A stretch of 64,000 nucleotides of DNA. It comes from Toxorhynchites rutilus septentrionalis (lineage: Eukaryota > Arthropoda > Insecta > Diptera > Culicidae). The notes below the pieces were generated by a model. That model was not told the origin of the DNA. It made no database searches and worked only from the letters and a program-made list of their open reading frames with translations. Location of the stretch: assembly GCF_029784135.1 (NCBI RefSeq), contig NC_073746.1, positions 392,136 to 456,135 of the forward strand, written 5' to 3'. This document shows positions 53,720 through 64,000 of the stretch, in pieces; within the stretch, counting starts at the first letter, position 1; each line of letters opens with the position of its first letter. A program made the translations under genes and the position numbers.

Positions 53720-54445
53720 ATGTCAAACCCGTCGAAAGTAGGAATCATTCAGTTTGCTGGAGAAGGATACGATGTTTGGAAGTTCCGGGTCGAAACGCAG
53801 TTGTCGGCTCACGGTGTGAAGGAGGTGATAACAGCGGATGTACCTGCTAATGAAGCACAGAGGAAGACTTTTCAAGAACAGGATGAAAAGGCAAAGGCGC
53901 TTCTAGTTTCGTACATAGCGGATTCTCACCTGGAGTACGTACGTGACAAAAATACTGCTAAGGAAATGTGGAACTCCCTAGCAACCACGTTCGCGAAAAA
54001 AGGTTTTGCAGCACAAACATACATAAGGAGATCCTCGGTAACGCTGAAAATGGAAGAAGGAACACCATTGAAAGATCACTTTCGTAAGTTTGATGAATTG
54101 ATTCGTGAACTAAAAGGAGCTGGTGCCACGGTTACTGAACTGGATGCCATAAGTCAGCTGTTTATCTCTCTACCATCGACGTATGATGTTGTTACAACGG
54201 CAATGGAGAACCTGGGAGAAGAGCAGTTGAAACTGGATATGGTCAAGGCGCGTTTGCTGGCCGAAGAGCAGAAACGATCAGGAAGAGATAACGTGAGTGC
54301 GAATGGAATCACGGAAGGAACGGCTTTCGTAGCGAAATCAGGAAAAGGCAAGGAGAAAAACAAGTTCAATGGAAAATGTTTTATGTGCGGTGAACAAGGT
54401 CATAAGAAGTTTGCTTGTCCAAAGCTGAAAACGCGACGTGATTGA
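53720..54445 (+). pseudogene. copia-1 B gag
   Basis: 241 codons: MSNPSKVGIIQFAGE, YDVWKFRVETQL, AISQLFISLPSTYD, KSGKGKEKNKFNG, and the knuckle CFMCGEQGHKKFACP. It ends at TGA (54,443) where copy A has CGA (Arg) in frame, a C-to-T transition. Otherwise gag would run into protease. Confidence 0.92.
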
Positions 54446-55825
54446 GCTCAAGTAGTAACAGTTCCGGTAGATCGAGAGGTGGTGTTGATGATTTCATCCC
54501 AGGAAGAAGATTTCAAATCGGAGTCATCTGTTGAATGGGTCTTGGACTTAGGAGCTAGTCGTCATATGGCAAATGATGAGCGCTATTTCTACGAATTTAT
54601 GGAGCTCGAAACTCTACTCGTTATTGAAAGTGCGAAGAAAGGTGAAAAGCTTGTTGCTACTAAAGAAGGCACAGTGAAGGCGAAAACATCTGTTGATGGT
54701 GATAATCTCACATTGTCCTTAGGAAATGTTCTGTATGTGAAAAATCTCAGCTTCAATTTGTTGTCGTTATCGCGATTATTGAAAGCGGGAGTCAAAGTAG
54801 TGTTCCATCCGGATCGAGCAGTGTTATCTAGAAACGGCAAGATAATAGCTGTGGCGCAATTGCGAGGAAATTTGTTCTTCCTCAAGATGCTGTGTATGAC
54901 GTCAGAGTTAGCTATGGTCACGAGAGTTTCTGAGTTGCATTTATGGCATAAACGATTCGGCCATCTGAGCTACAAGAATTTGGTACGAATGAAGCAAAAA
55001 GGAATAGTAAGTGGAATCGGAGAAATTAAGAATGAAGCTGAATTTTGCGAGTTTTGTGCAGAGGGCAAGATGATCCGTTTGCCATTCAACAAGAATCGAC
55101 CGAAAACAACAAGACCATTGGAACGTGTCCATACGAATGTTTGCGGCCAGATAATACCACCAACAGTAGATGGGTGCCAGTACTTCGTGTCATTCATTGA
55201 TGATTATACACACTTTGCTGTGGTATATTTAATGAAGCACAAGCACCAAGTCTTTGATTATTTCAAAGTATACGAGGCTATGGCGACGGCGAAATTCGGG
55301 AAGAGGATCGAAAACCTAAGATGTGATCTTGGAAGAGAATATTTTTCGAACGAGCAGCATTCCTACTATATAAAACAAGGGATCCAAGTTGAGTCAACTG
55401 TTGGCTATACACCTCAACATAATGGAGTAGCAGAAAGGTTCAATCGTACCATATTGGAGAAAATGAGGACCATGTTAGCTGAGTCCGGTGCACCGAAATT
55501 TCTGTGGGGTGAAGCTGTATTGAATGCAGTTTATTCAACCAACCGAAGTCTCACTGAAGCGTTGGAAGGAAACTGCACCTCTGCTGAATGCTGGTATGGT
55601 GAAAACCCAGATGTTGGAAAAATGAGGATATTTGGGTGCCAAACATTTGCATGGATTCCGAAGCAAAAGAGAAGCAAACTGGACCCTACTGGTTTGCGTA
55701 GTGTAATGCTAGGCTATTCTCCGACCGGTTATCGTATGTGGAATCAAACAACAAGAAAAATGTTTGTGGCACGAGACGTGAAATTCAACGAGGATATATT
55801 TCCGTTTAAGGAATTTGTATGGTAA
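54446..55825 (+). pseudogene. copia-1 B protease-integrase
   Basis: Protease WVLDLGASRHMA has Leu where copy A has Ser in the usual DSGAS triad, so the active site is damaged. GAG-pre-integrase HLWHKRFGHLSYKNL and CEFCAEGKM, integrase core Asp in VHTNVCG-x region is changed (TNV where TDV/TDL is usual), then YFVSFIDDYTHF, LRCDLGREYFS, TPQHNGVAERFNRTI. After FNEDIFPFK the sequence loses about 125 bp relative to copy A and shifts frame. Confidence 0.88.
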
Positions 55826-57563
55826 TTCTTTGCCAGACGATGAGCTAGGAGATAACGGAGTTGCTGATCCTGAAGAAGAGAACGCATCAGCGCTCCCACC
55901 ACAATCAAACAATGGGAATGACTGTGAGGAGTGTATTCCGAGGTCTAGTGGTCGGGAGCGCAAGAGTCCAGGTTGGTTTGCAGATTTTATTTCCCCTTAT
56001 AGAGCTTTTTCTGCTGCTGATGATTTCCAACAGATTCCAAAGAGCTACGACGAGGTGGATGGTCACCCTCACGAGGTGGAATGGAGGCAAGCGATAGCTG
56101 ACGAGTTAAAATCCTTGATGAAAAATCAAACCTGGACAGTGGTGAAGTGTCCTGCTGCGGTGAAGCCTGTGCCGAGTAAATGGGTGTTCACATTCAAAAC
56201 TGATGCTGATGGAAATCCTACGCGATATAAGGCCCGATTAGTCGCTAAAGGATATATGCAGATGAAACACGTTGATTACGAAGAGACGTTTGCTCCGGTT
56301 GCCAAGCTTTCAACCATACGTACGATACTGGCAGTCACGACAAACCGAAATCTGAAGATTCATCAAATGGATGTAAAAACGGCGTTCCTCAATGGTATTC
56401 TCGAGGGAAAAGTATTCATGTGTGTTCCAGAGGGGGTAAGCTGTAAAACTAACGAAGTTTGCCTATTAAGAAAATCCCTATACGGTCTCAAGCAATCTCC
56501 GCGTTGTTGGAATGGTCGATTCAACGAAGTTCTAATGAACATGGGATTCGTTCGCTCTCGATATGACTATTGTTTATACGTACGCGGAAAAGGAAATCAT
56601 GTTGCCTATATTGTTATATATGTTGGTGATTTGATCGTAGTAGCGGAGAATTTGCAAGAAATTAAGAATATAAAAGAACGTTTGAAACAGAAATTCGATA
56701 TGACGGACATGAGCGAGCTACATCATTTTTTGGGCATCAAGATAGAACGTGATAAACAAGGTACTATGTATCTATCCCAGGAAGCGTTGATCCGAAAAAT
56801 ATTGCCCGTTTCGGAATGGAAAACTGTAAACCTGTCAGCACACCCGCTGAGACGAAGTTAAAACTCCAGAAGGCCACTGAAGAGTGCAGCTATCCTTATC
56901 GTGAACAAATTGGCAGTTTGATGTTCCTCATGCTGGGATCAAGACCGGATCTATGCTATGTTGTAGGCTATCTGGCAAGATTCCAAGATGCTGCAGGAGA
57001 AGAACACTGGAAGTATGCTAAAAGAGTACTGCGTTACCTACAAGCAACGAAGAATTTGAAACTGATTTTCCAGAGAAACCCACATGAACTACCGGTTATA
57101 GTATTTGTCGATGCTGACTATGCGAGCGATGAGGTTGATCGTAAGTGCGTTTCTGGTTTTTTTGATCAAGGTGTTTGGATGTACCGTGGCGTGGTCATCT
57201 AAGAAGCAGCGTTCTGTAGCAATGTCATCCACAGAAGCTGAGTATATCGCGATGAGCTCTTCTATTAGCGAAACAATTTGGCTTACTGGACTGTTGTCTG
57301 ATTTACGTGAATCAAATTTATATCCTGTCCCAGTTTATGAGGATAACCAAGGCGCTATAGCTATGGCAGAGAAGAAGGAGTTTAAACGTGTCAAGCATAT
57401 AGATGTCAAGTTCCACTTCATTCGAGAAGCTGTTGCAGATGGGAAAGTTAAGCTAATATATGTACCATCCCAGGAGCAAGAAGCGGATACTTTAACAAAA
57501 TCTCTTCCTACCCCGACATTAACAATTTTGAGGAAAAAGATCGGATTGGAGACCATCAACTGA
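55826..57563 (+). pseudogene. copia-1 B reverse transcriptase-RNase H
   Basis: RT motifs PSKWVFTFKTDADG, KGYMQMKHVDYEETFAPVAK, QMDVKTAFLNG, LYGLKQSPRCW. The catalytic YVDD is YVGD (IYVGDLIVV near 56,617), a lethal change for polymerase activity. One-base frame changes near 56,815 and 57,160 break RNase H (SSTEAEYIAMSS, KHIDVKFHFIRE). Confidence 0.92.
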
Positions 57564-57843
57564 GAGGGGGTGAAGAAATAAATGATAGTTGCAGTTGATT
57601 TCTGTAGCCATGGTAATTTTTTCCGTTATTAATAAACCAGACTTTGTATCGAACAACGTCTTTCTTCAACATTTATGTTGTTTCAATGTCATCTTTTCAA
57701 AGGATATTTGTCGCAGTTTTTCCATGGAGCTGATCAAACAAATGAAAAAAAACTCGATTTTGATGATTCGACGCGCAAGTCTACGGCAATGTTAAATCCC
57801 AGAAACTTTTCCAATTTAACTAGCATTAACGATGTGTTATGTG

Positions 57844-58375
57844 TCTAAAAAGAATTGACGGTTCGCTCGCCTTTTCGGCGCTTCGATGCCTTGTTTGTAA
57901 CGTTCTCACTATGCCTCACTCCTCGGCAACTATCAAGCGAATATAATATCAGAACAAAAATAAGCTTTGAAATTGGCTCAGCAACGATACGATGAACGAT
58001 ATTTTGAGATCAGAGGATTTTGTCAAACATCGTGGTGGCAGCTCGAAAATTTAAAAAAAATTATAGTATGCAATTTAGATTCAGAAAAAAATATGTATAT
58101 AAAATTGGATGTCTAAAAAGAATTAACGGTTCGCTCGCCTTTTCGGCGCTTCGATGCCTTGTTTGTAACGTTCTCACTATGCCTCACTCCTCGACAACTA
58201 TCAAGCGAATATAATCTGAATAATATCAGAACAAAAATAAGCTTTGAAATTGGCTTAGCAACGATACAATGAACGATATTTTGAGATCAGAGGATTTTGT
58301 CAAACATCGTGGTGGCAGCTCGAAAATTTAAAAAAAATATAGTATGCAATTTAGATTCAGAAAAAAATAATTATA
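57844..58375. repeat. Tandem duplication, 268-bp unit
   Basis: Two units start GTCTAAAAAGAATT(G/A)ACGG and share GGTTCGCTCGCCTTTTCGGC; identity is high apart from a few substitutions and a 10-bp indel. No coding. Confidence 0.88.
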
Positions 58376-59314
58376 AGGATTATCAAACACACGAATGACT
58401 TGCAAATATAAATGAAATATTTGTAGTAAATAACTGATTGATTGATTTTTTAATGCTAATAAATAATTTTTTTCTTCACAACGAATATTTTTGATGGTAC
58501 AGATTTTTGGAAAAAAACAGATGAGAAAGATTTTTTACCCCTCTGGTACAGATTTAAATGTGGCAACACTGCATGGGAGTAAAATGAATCGATTTTATGA
58601 TGAATGTATTTCGCATTCAGTTATTTACTTTTTAACATCGAACTCAACTCAAAAATAACAAACCAACACGAGTTGTATACATAGTTAATTTTGCGACTAA
58701 CTGTATTTAACTGCTAGCAGCTTTAAAAATGAAAAAAAAATCTGACTACCCTTCCTTGAGCATCTAGATAGCTAAGAATTCACAAAGAACTGCTCTTGCT
58801 GTCAATTATGGGTCAGGATCTATTGCAGTAACTGAATTCGCTTTGTGTAGTTCGTATAATTCAGCTTCACGGTGCATGGAGTGGTTCGATATGTAATGAG
58901 TTAGAGGCAAATAAGAATGTAAGAATTAACCATAAAAATTGAAAACTAATCTTAATTTGAATTCACGCAATACCGTTCAAAAAGTTCGTTAACTAGAATT
59001 TTATGCTTCGAACGAGTTCCCAAGATTAGATTCCGAGAGAGCTAGAAAGAATCAGAAGAACGAGAATTGACCGATAGCCGATAGTAACCACTATATAAGC
59101 AGCATCGCTGTAAAGTTTGATCCTCTTTCACCAAATTAACGTTCAACATTACAGAACGGTTGAATATTCTATCTCTTCATTTCGTTGGTCGGTCGATGAC
59201 ATTGTCCAGCGTTGTGCACAATTCTATAAAGTGCGTGTTTTTCGGTTGCTGGTATAATCTATAGAAGAAGTCCTTCGAGTGCAGTAAGACGTGTATCGTC
59301 ATCAAATAATATAA
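58376..59314. other. Intergenic; possible core promoter near 59,092
   Basis: No supported gene. A TATATAAG box at 59,092 with GC-richer sequence 30 bp downstream could be a promoter for an unseen transcript. Confidence 0.25.
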
Positions 59315-59500
59315 ACTTTCTGCACCGAAACCGTTCATGGCGGCTTTGGTTCGCATGCTCGTGTAACATGAAGTGCGAACCGAAACAGGGTTGTCTCTTT
59401 TGTGTCATGATTTGCAGCATGTAACAACAAAAGATCATATTTGAACAAACAAAAACGAGTTATTCAGTGAAATGGTCAATCGGTAAATACTGATTGTATG
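59315..59500. repeat. Inverted repeat pair P, right arm
   Basis: Diverged complement of 52,290-52,515. Confidence 0.6.
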
Positions 59501-60258
59501 TCAAACGTTGCTAAATTGAACAAGTTTCCTGATCAAAATATTTGAAAAAACATCAAAGGGGTCATGTTTTGAGCTATAAACATTTTTAGTTCAAATTCAA
59601 TTTTTGAGTAGGTTTTTTCAACGGTGTATTTAAAATGTTATTTTTCCTAGATTGATTTCCCAGCAACTTTGACGCATATCATATTTCAATCAGACATCTG
59701 GATTTCGGCTTGATTTTTTTGCAAAATTGGTCATTTACTTTGGATGCGCCCTTTTGAAAAATCAGTCGTTATTGCAATGGGTGGAAGGATAATGAAAGTT
59801 GTGGTTTTGGGTAGCCTCCATACGTACAAGGTTAAAAGAAATCGGAGAGCGTCGCTTCAAAATTGGTCGTTTTTTCGGCTGATTTGGCATGGAACTATTC
59901 AGAAGGCAAATGCAAAATGGGACAAACAGTAATTTATAGTTATCAGAAACACATTTTCAAGTATTCATAGTAGTTTCCAGAGAATATAGTGCTAAGGATT
60001 TTCTATTTGTACTTTCGACACTAAATTACACGCCTTGTTTATATTTTGAGATTTATGAATTATCAATGCAAAAGTGAAGTTTGTTCGAAAAATAAATCAT
60101 CCCAACCGACACAGGCCACATGAACCACATGCAAATCATGCATTTCTGAAAGTATCATGCATGAAACTTTAAGTTTGCTTGACATGCGAATTATGTATAT
60201 TGAAAGCTATTTACCGTTGATGGGATGTTATTTTGTTCGCCGAATGTTTTGTGCTGAT
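59501..60258. other. NMNAT 3' flank and intergenic
   Basis: No supported gene. A sequence just past 60,259 may be NMNAT 3' UTR. No repeat recognised. Confidence 0.4.
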
Positions 60259-62057
60259 TCAAACTACATATTCCCGATCACTTATAACGCGTATTCCATG
60301 TTCGGTGAAGACGAATTTAATCATATCGTCATAACTTTTGGAGGGACTTATGCGGCCAGTGCTTGTAACTGAAGCGTTGTTATTTTCCGTTTTTACGGGC
60401 GTCATACGTTCAGAATTTTTGTTCGCCTCGGGTGCAATTGTCGATAATACCGCTTTGGCGTCGTTATGAGTGGATGTCAATCCAGAGATTGTCAGATTTA
60501 ATTCTTTGCTGGTATTCTCTTGTTGGATAGTTTTACGGGTGCTTTCATGTGCAATTAATTTTCTTTGTGCAGTTGGTGAGTTCGATTTTTCAGTGCTAGC
60601 TGCATTTTTCAATGAGCCCATAATTTTTGTGCTACAATCATCACCCACCTTATCATCCACTGTATGGTGAGAAAGACTGTCAATTCCTGATTCGCATGCA
60701 ATTGACGAAGATGTCGAGGATGTGCTTGTTTCGATAACCTGTACTGCCCCTCCAGGATGAGACATAATTCCGCGCACTGATTTTATTGGATTTTTCATGT
60801 TGTTCTCGTTTCCACAACAAAATACCCGATTAAGTGTAGAACGAGGGAAGTCCGTTTCATCCATCGACTCCAATGTATTATGTGTATTGAAATCATTCTG
60901 ACAATTGACATACGCGTCGTGATCGTTTATCGGTGAACCAGGTGAAATGTTCATCATTTCCCCAACACTGTGAGTTGACAAAATGTACTTACTTTATCCA
61001 TCAACACACAATTGCGCACAGACATGTAAAACCAATATTAAATTTGATAGGATGACCTCAGAACAGTATTAGTAATTGCTTCACTGCATAAATCACATAA
61101 ATAATTTTTAGAACATTTAAGGAAGCATTGAAAGCATAACTCACGTGTTATTCGTTCCGTACAATCCTTGTTTCTTTATGTATTCTGTCACACTGTCGTC
61201 CAACAGATATTTGACTGACAGACCACGACCAAGAAGCCTTCGTACAATCGTCGAGCTGACATCATTTGTAACCCAATTATTCACAATCGTTATGTTTCTC
61301 TGAAAGACATAATGAAGTCGTACGAAGCCAAATAGAAAACAGTATAGTAGTTTCTCACCCTGTATCTACTCAGCAAATCGGAATTAAAAATGAATTGCTC
61401 TGCGTTCGATCCCGCACGTGAAATGACCACTAATCCATGCTGGCCTACGATAGCTTCTATATCTTCATCTTTCCATAGACCGGGTTTTGCGAATGATTCT
61501 AGCAGGTCTCCTCCACATAGTAGTTTCAATTGGACATGTCCAGAGGTCTTCTTCAGTGTTTCTGGAATCCACGCCGGAATATACTGATTATTTATGCTGC
61601 TGGAATCCTTTAAATAAGAGTTAATGTAGTTCTGAAAAAAAATCACAGTAAACTATTGGTCAGAGTCCGCCATAATGTAGGTCGAACTTGATGATATTGA
61701 AGGGAGAGTCTCGTTCTAGTCCACTCCTCTTGTTGCGTTTCCCATTCAGACAACCGGATCCAATCGGATGTTTGTAGTGCGATTTTCAACATATTACATC
61801 TATGAGTAGCGGATATGAGTCCTTTTTTCCCGTAAGAATCATGAACTGGCGATACGATTCCTCCGACCACTTGTCCAGTGCCCATCTCGTTGAAATGATC
61901 CCTGGCGATTTCTTGAGTTGGGGAGACTGAATTATAACCATTGAATATCACAATTTCACTGAACGCAAATACCAAACATTCGGAAGTGCATTGGAGTCGG
62001 CGGGCTGAACGACCCGCAAGCAATCAGCATAATTTTCGTTGGGGGTGTCATTTTCAT
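60259..62057 (-). CDS. Nmnat: Nicotinamide/nicotinic acid mononucleotide adenylyltransferase
   Basis: Five coding exons on the minus strand: 62,057-61,973, 61,911-61,688, 61,631-61,359, 61,299-61,145, 60,967-60,259. Introns are 61, 56, 59 and 177 bp; phases agree and the sum is 481 residues. Catalyses NMN (or NaMN) + ATP to NAD+ (or NaAD) + PPi. The nucleotide-binding start reads IMLIACGSFSPPTPMHFRMF; later SPVHDSYGKKGL, the substrate motif LLCGGDLLESF, and VSSTIVRRLLGRGLSVKYL, which is the ISSTKIRR-type ATP motif. The last exon adds a 235-residue low-complexity Ser/Thr/Asn-rich tail ending in MIKFVFTEHGIRVISDREYV, far longer than human NMNAT1 (279 residues). Drosophila Nmnat also has a long C-terminal isoform made by alternative splicing. 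Confidence 0.95.
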
Positions 62058-62267
62058 GGTACGCTAATGCAAATATTTTTGAATATGCACTGAATTATTG
62101 TGAAAATCTTCGCTTTTGTGCAAGATTACTCACATCCTAAATATGTTTTGTTACATCAATAACAAGTTTTGACAATACAGTATACAGAGATGCCAGTTTT
62201 TCTAAAATCTCGTGAAAGATGTCGGTAAATTAAGAAATGTCTGTAAATTTTGTTTTCAGAGAAGGGC

Positions 62268-62440
62268 CATGTTCTCACTGCAGCGGGGCGTCAACGTGGC
62301 GTGAGCGGGGCGTGTTCACTTCTCGCAACGATATTTTAATTCACTCACATTGCACCGTGCCAGCGGCGTGTTTTATACAAATTGTCAATGTGTGTTATTG
62401 AATGAAAGAATGAAAATTTGTTTCATTTTTGAATATTCCA
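62268..62440. mobile_element. End of a Harbinger-type MITE related to 16,476-40,211
   Basis: GGGCCATGTTCTCACTGCAG followed by GGGGCGT repeats the termini at 16,476 and 40,211. Similarity goes on through GCACCGTGCCAG and TGTCAATGTGTG. A second end was not found, so it may be truncated by copia-3. Confidence 0.6.
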
Positions 62441-62714
62441 ACATCGTTGGACGTATCCGGGACAAAAATCGAACTGTGAAAAACGTTGAAATAAAAAAAA
62501 AACGCGAAAAATTAAAATGATGTCATTACTACAAACAAACATATGTGTTAGAAGTAGTAGGCGTTCAGACCGAAGATCCAAACATAGCAACCATGTAATA
62601 AATTAGGAAATAAAAATCTTTCACTTCTGTTTCAACCACTGGAGAGAGTAGTACGTTTTACTGCCTAATCTAATAGGTTGTGAGCTCAGTTATTCTTCAA
62701 GATTTTTTCGCAAG
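62441..62714 (+). other. Probable LTR/leader of copia-3
   Basis: TGTTAGAAGTAGTAGG at about 62,546 resembles a copia LTR start, and AGGTTGTGAGCTCAG at about 62,677 resembles a mutated tRNA-iMet-type primer site. LTR edges cannot be fixed without the 3' LTR. Confidence 0.4.
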
Positions 62715-64000
62715 ATGTCTACCGGAGCTGGTGATGGTCAAGCGATCCCACAGCAAGTCCAGCAGAACCTTTCAAGTTTTCCGCCGATCGAGCGTCTGAG
62801 CGGCCGAGAGAATTGGCCAACGTGAAAATTCGCGGTGGAGACGTACCTGGACATGGAGGAGCTGTGGGAAGCCGTGAAGCCGATTCCGAACGCGGACGGA
62901 ACGCTGCCAGCGGTGGATCAGCGGAAGTGCAGAAGAGCACGAGCGAAAATCATTTTACTCTTGGATCCCGTCAATTACATTCACGTAAAGGACGCACCGG
63001 TGCTCCCGTGGCCGAGTGGTTAGCGTCATAACTAACATGCCGGGGGTTCGGGTTCAATTCCCGTTCTGGTCGGGGGAATTTTTCGTCAAAGAAATTTCCT
63101 CCGACTTGCACTGTGATCACGCGTATTCTAGAGCTTGCCACTCAGAATGCATTCAAGGCGTGTTATTTGGCATAGAAATCTCAACTAAGTACTAATAAAA
63201 ATGACGCAAGTAATACTACGTTGAGACGGCGAAGTTCCTCTAGGAACGTTAGTGCCATTGAAGAAGAAGAAAGGACGCACCGACGGCCCTCGAGGTATGG
63301 GCGAAGCTTGAAGCAGCTTTCGAGGACACCGGACTAACCCGCCGCGTGGGACTGCTCAGGAAGCTAATCACCACCACCCTCTCGTCGTGCGGCACGGTGA
63401 ACAGGTATGTGACGGAAATCATTTCCACCGCTCATAGCCTTCGGGGAGTTGGTTTCGACATTTCCGAGGAGTGGGTCGGTTCCCTACTGCTTGCGGGCCT
63501 TCCGGAGGAGTACAAGCCAATGATCATGGCGCTGGAAAATTCCGGCACCCCGATCACTGGCGACAGCATCAAGACGAAGCTGCTCCAGGAAGTCCAATTT
63601 TCCAAGGACCAGACGGTGTTCGTGGGAAGAAAACCGTTTCCATCAAAACCGAAGCAAGGTGCAGCCGAAGGACGGTCAGCTGAGCAGCCAAAAGGTCCAA
63701 AATGCAAGCGTTGTCATCGATACGGACACATCGCCAGGGAGTGCCATGTGAAAAACGAGACGAAAAAAGGGTCGGCGTTTTGCACGGTACTAACAACCAG
63801 CGGTTACCATAGCAACGATGGCTGGGTGTTTGATTCTGGAGCATCAGACCACTTCACCAAGGATCGAAGCCTGCTACATGGTGAAAAACCGGCGAGTGGC
63901 GTTGTCATGGCAGCCGACAAACAAATGATGAAGATTGTTTCCACGGGTGTCGTCAAGCTTTCAAGTGCAGTCCTGAGAGTCCCCCCATCGACGTGAACGA
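62715..64000 (+). pseudogene. copia-3 gag-protease, split by a SINE, runs off the window
   Basis: Start MSTGAGDGQAIPQQVQ at 62,715. The codon at 62,823 is TGA where a Trp of the conserved (N)W-x-x-W-KF motif is expected. Gag resumes KFAVETYLDMEELWEAVKP and is interrupted by the SINE after VKDAP, then continues TALEVWAKLEAAFEDTGLT. LLAGLPEEYKPMIMALE, knuckle CKRCHRYGHIARECHV, protease WVFDSGASDHFT. Near 63,985 a run of six C shifts frame before PIDVN. Distinct from copia-1 and copia-2 in sequence. The rest lies beyond the right edge. Confidence 0.88.
63000..63269 (+). mobile_element. tRNA-derived SINE (family S1), copy 2
   Basis: A box GTGGCCGAGTGG and B box GGTTCAATTCC in the tRNA-like head, body as in copy 1, (GAA)n tail. 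Flanked by the exact 13-bp duplication AAAGGACGCACCG (62,987-62,999 and 63,270-63,282). Removal restores the copia-3 gag frame. Confidence 0.92.

Larger units (their letters stand above)
53494..57671 (+). mobile_element. copia-1 element, copy B (plus strand)
   Basis: 5' LTR 53,494-53,619 (126 bp), primer site GGTTATGGGCCCAG at 53,620, gag-pol with lesions, polypurine GAGAGGGGG, 3' LTR 57,571-57,671 (101 bp, lacking an internal 25 bp). Flanks CTTAT and TTTAT may be a decayed 5-bp duplication. It retains the integrase that copy A lost. Confidence 0.92.

Overview
The window is eukaryotic nuclear DNA and looks like a mosquito chromosome, most likely a culicine (Aedes-type) species. The basis is short GT-AG introns of about 55-180 bp, insect orthologues (NMNAT, ERLEC1, IFT43, beta-1,4-galactosyltransferase 7, a ZAD-C2H2 factor), two copies of the DD37E mariner-like transposon type described from mosquitoes, and very dense Ty3/gypsy, BEL/Pao, Ty1/copia, PIF/Harbinger-, hAT- and P-like elements and tRNA-derived SINEs. 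Species identity is inference. Coding joints were found by hand; exon lengths sum to whole codons in every multi-exon gene except IFT43, which carries a frame break.

Layout. 1-536: 5' part of a minus-strand gene (possible AFG2/CDC48-type ATPase), with a hAT-type MITE just upstream. 1.1-3.9 kb: repeats, including a P-like element that carries a THAP remnant and is split by a SINE, then a GC-punctuated tandem array and a TA microsatellite. 3.88-11.34 kb: an almost complete env-bearing Ty3/gypsy (errantivirus-like) element inserted in the TA microsatellite. 11.76-13.75 kb: ZAD plus 12-finger zinc-finger gene (minus). 14.3-40.3 kb: a stack of nested mobile elements. A Harbinger-type MITE contains a copia element (16,644-39,375, 5-bp duplication GAACT). 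That copia is broken by a 2.87-kb insert with histone H2A pseudogenes, by a second copia and by three head-to-tail TAA-flanked elements. The second copia contains a BEL/Pao element with identical LTRs and a TA-flanked MITE.

41.26-43.78 kb: IFT43 (plus) and ERLEC1 (minus) converge with 33 bp between stop codons. 44.45-44.92 kb: an N-myristoyltransferase pseudogene fragment that keeps an intron. 45.7-48.5 kb: piggyBac-like MITE, second DD37E copy and a repeat carrying a recent poly-A retrocopy. 48.7-49.76 kb: B4GALT7 (plus). 49.8-60.2 kb: remnants and a second, plus-strand copy of the first copia family (53,494-57,671). 60.26-62.06 kb: NMNAT (minus, five coding exons). 62.7-64.0 kb: gag/protease end of a third copia family, split by a SINE.

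The host genes are unrelated housekeeping genes (NAD synthesis, ER glycoprotein quality control, intraflagellar transport, proteoglycan linker synthesis, transcription); no operon-like co-operation is implied. About three quarters of the window is mobile DNA. The strongest observations are the reconstructable insertion order of the nest, the histone-bearing insert, the BEL element with a PHD finger at one end and an envelope-like domain fused to pol at the other, and several internal empty-site comparisons that prove insertions. I found no clear candidate for a wholly new biological system.
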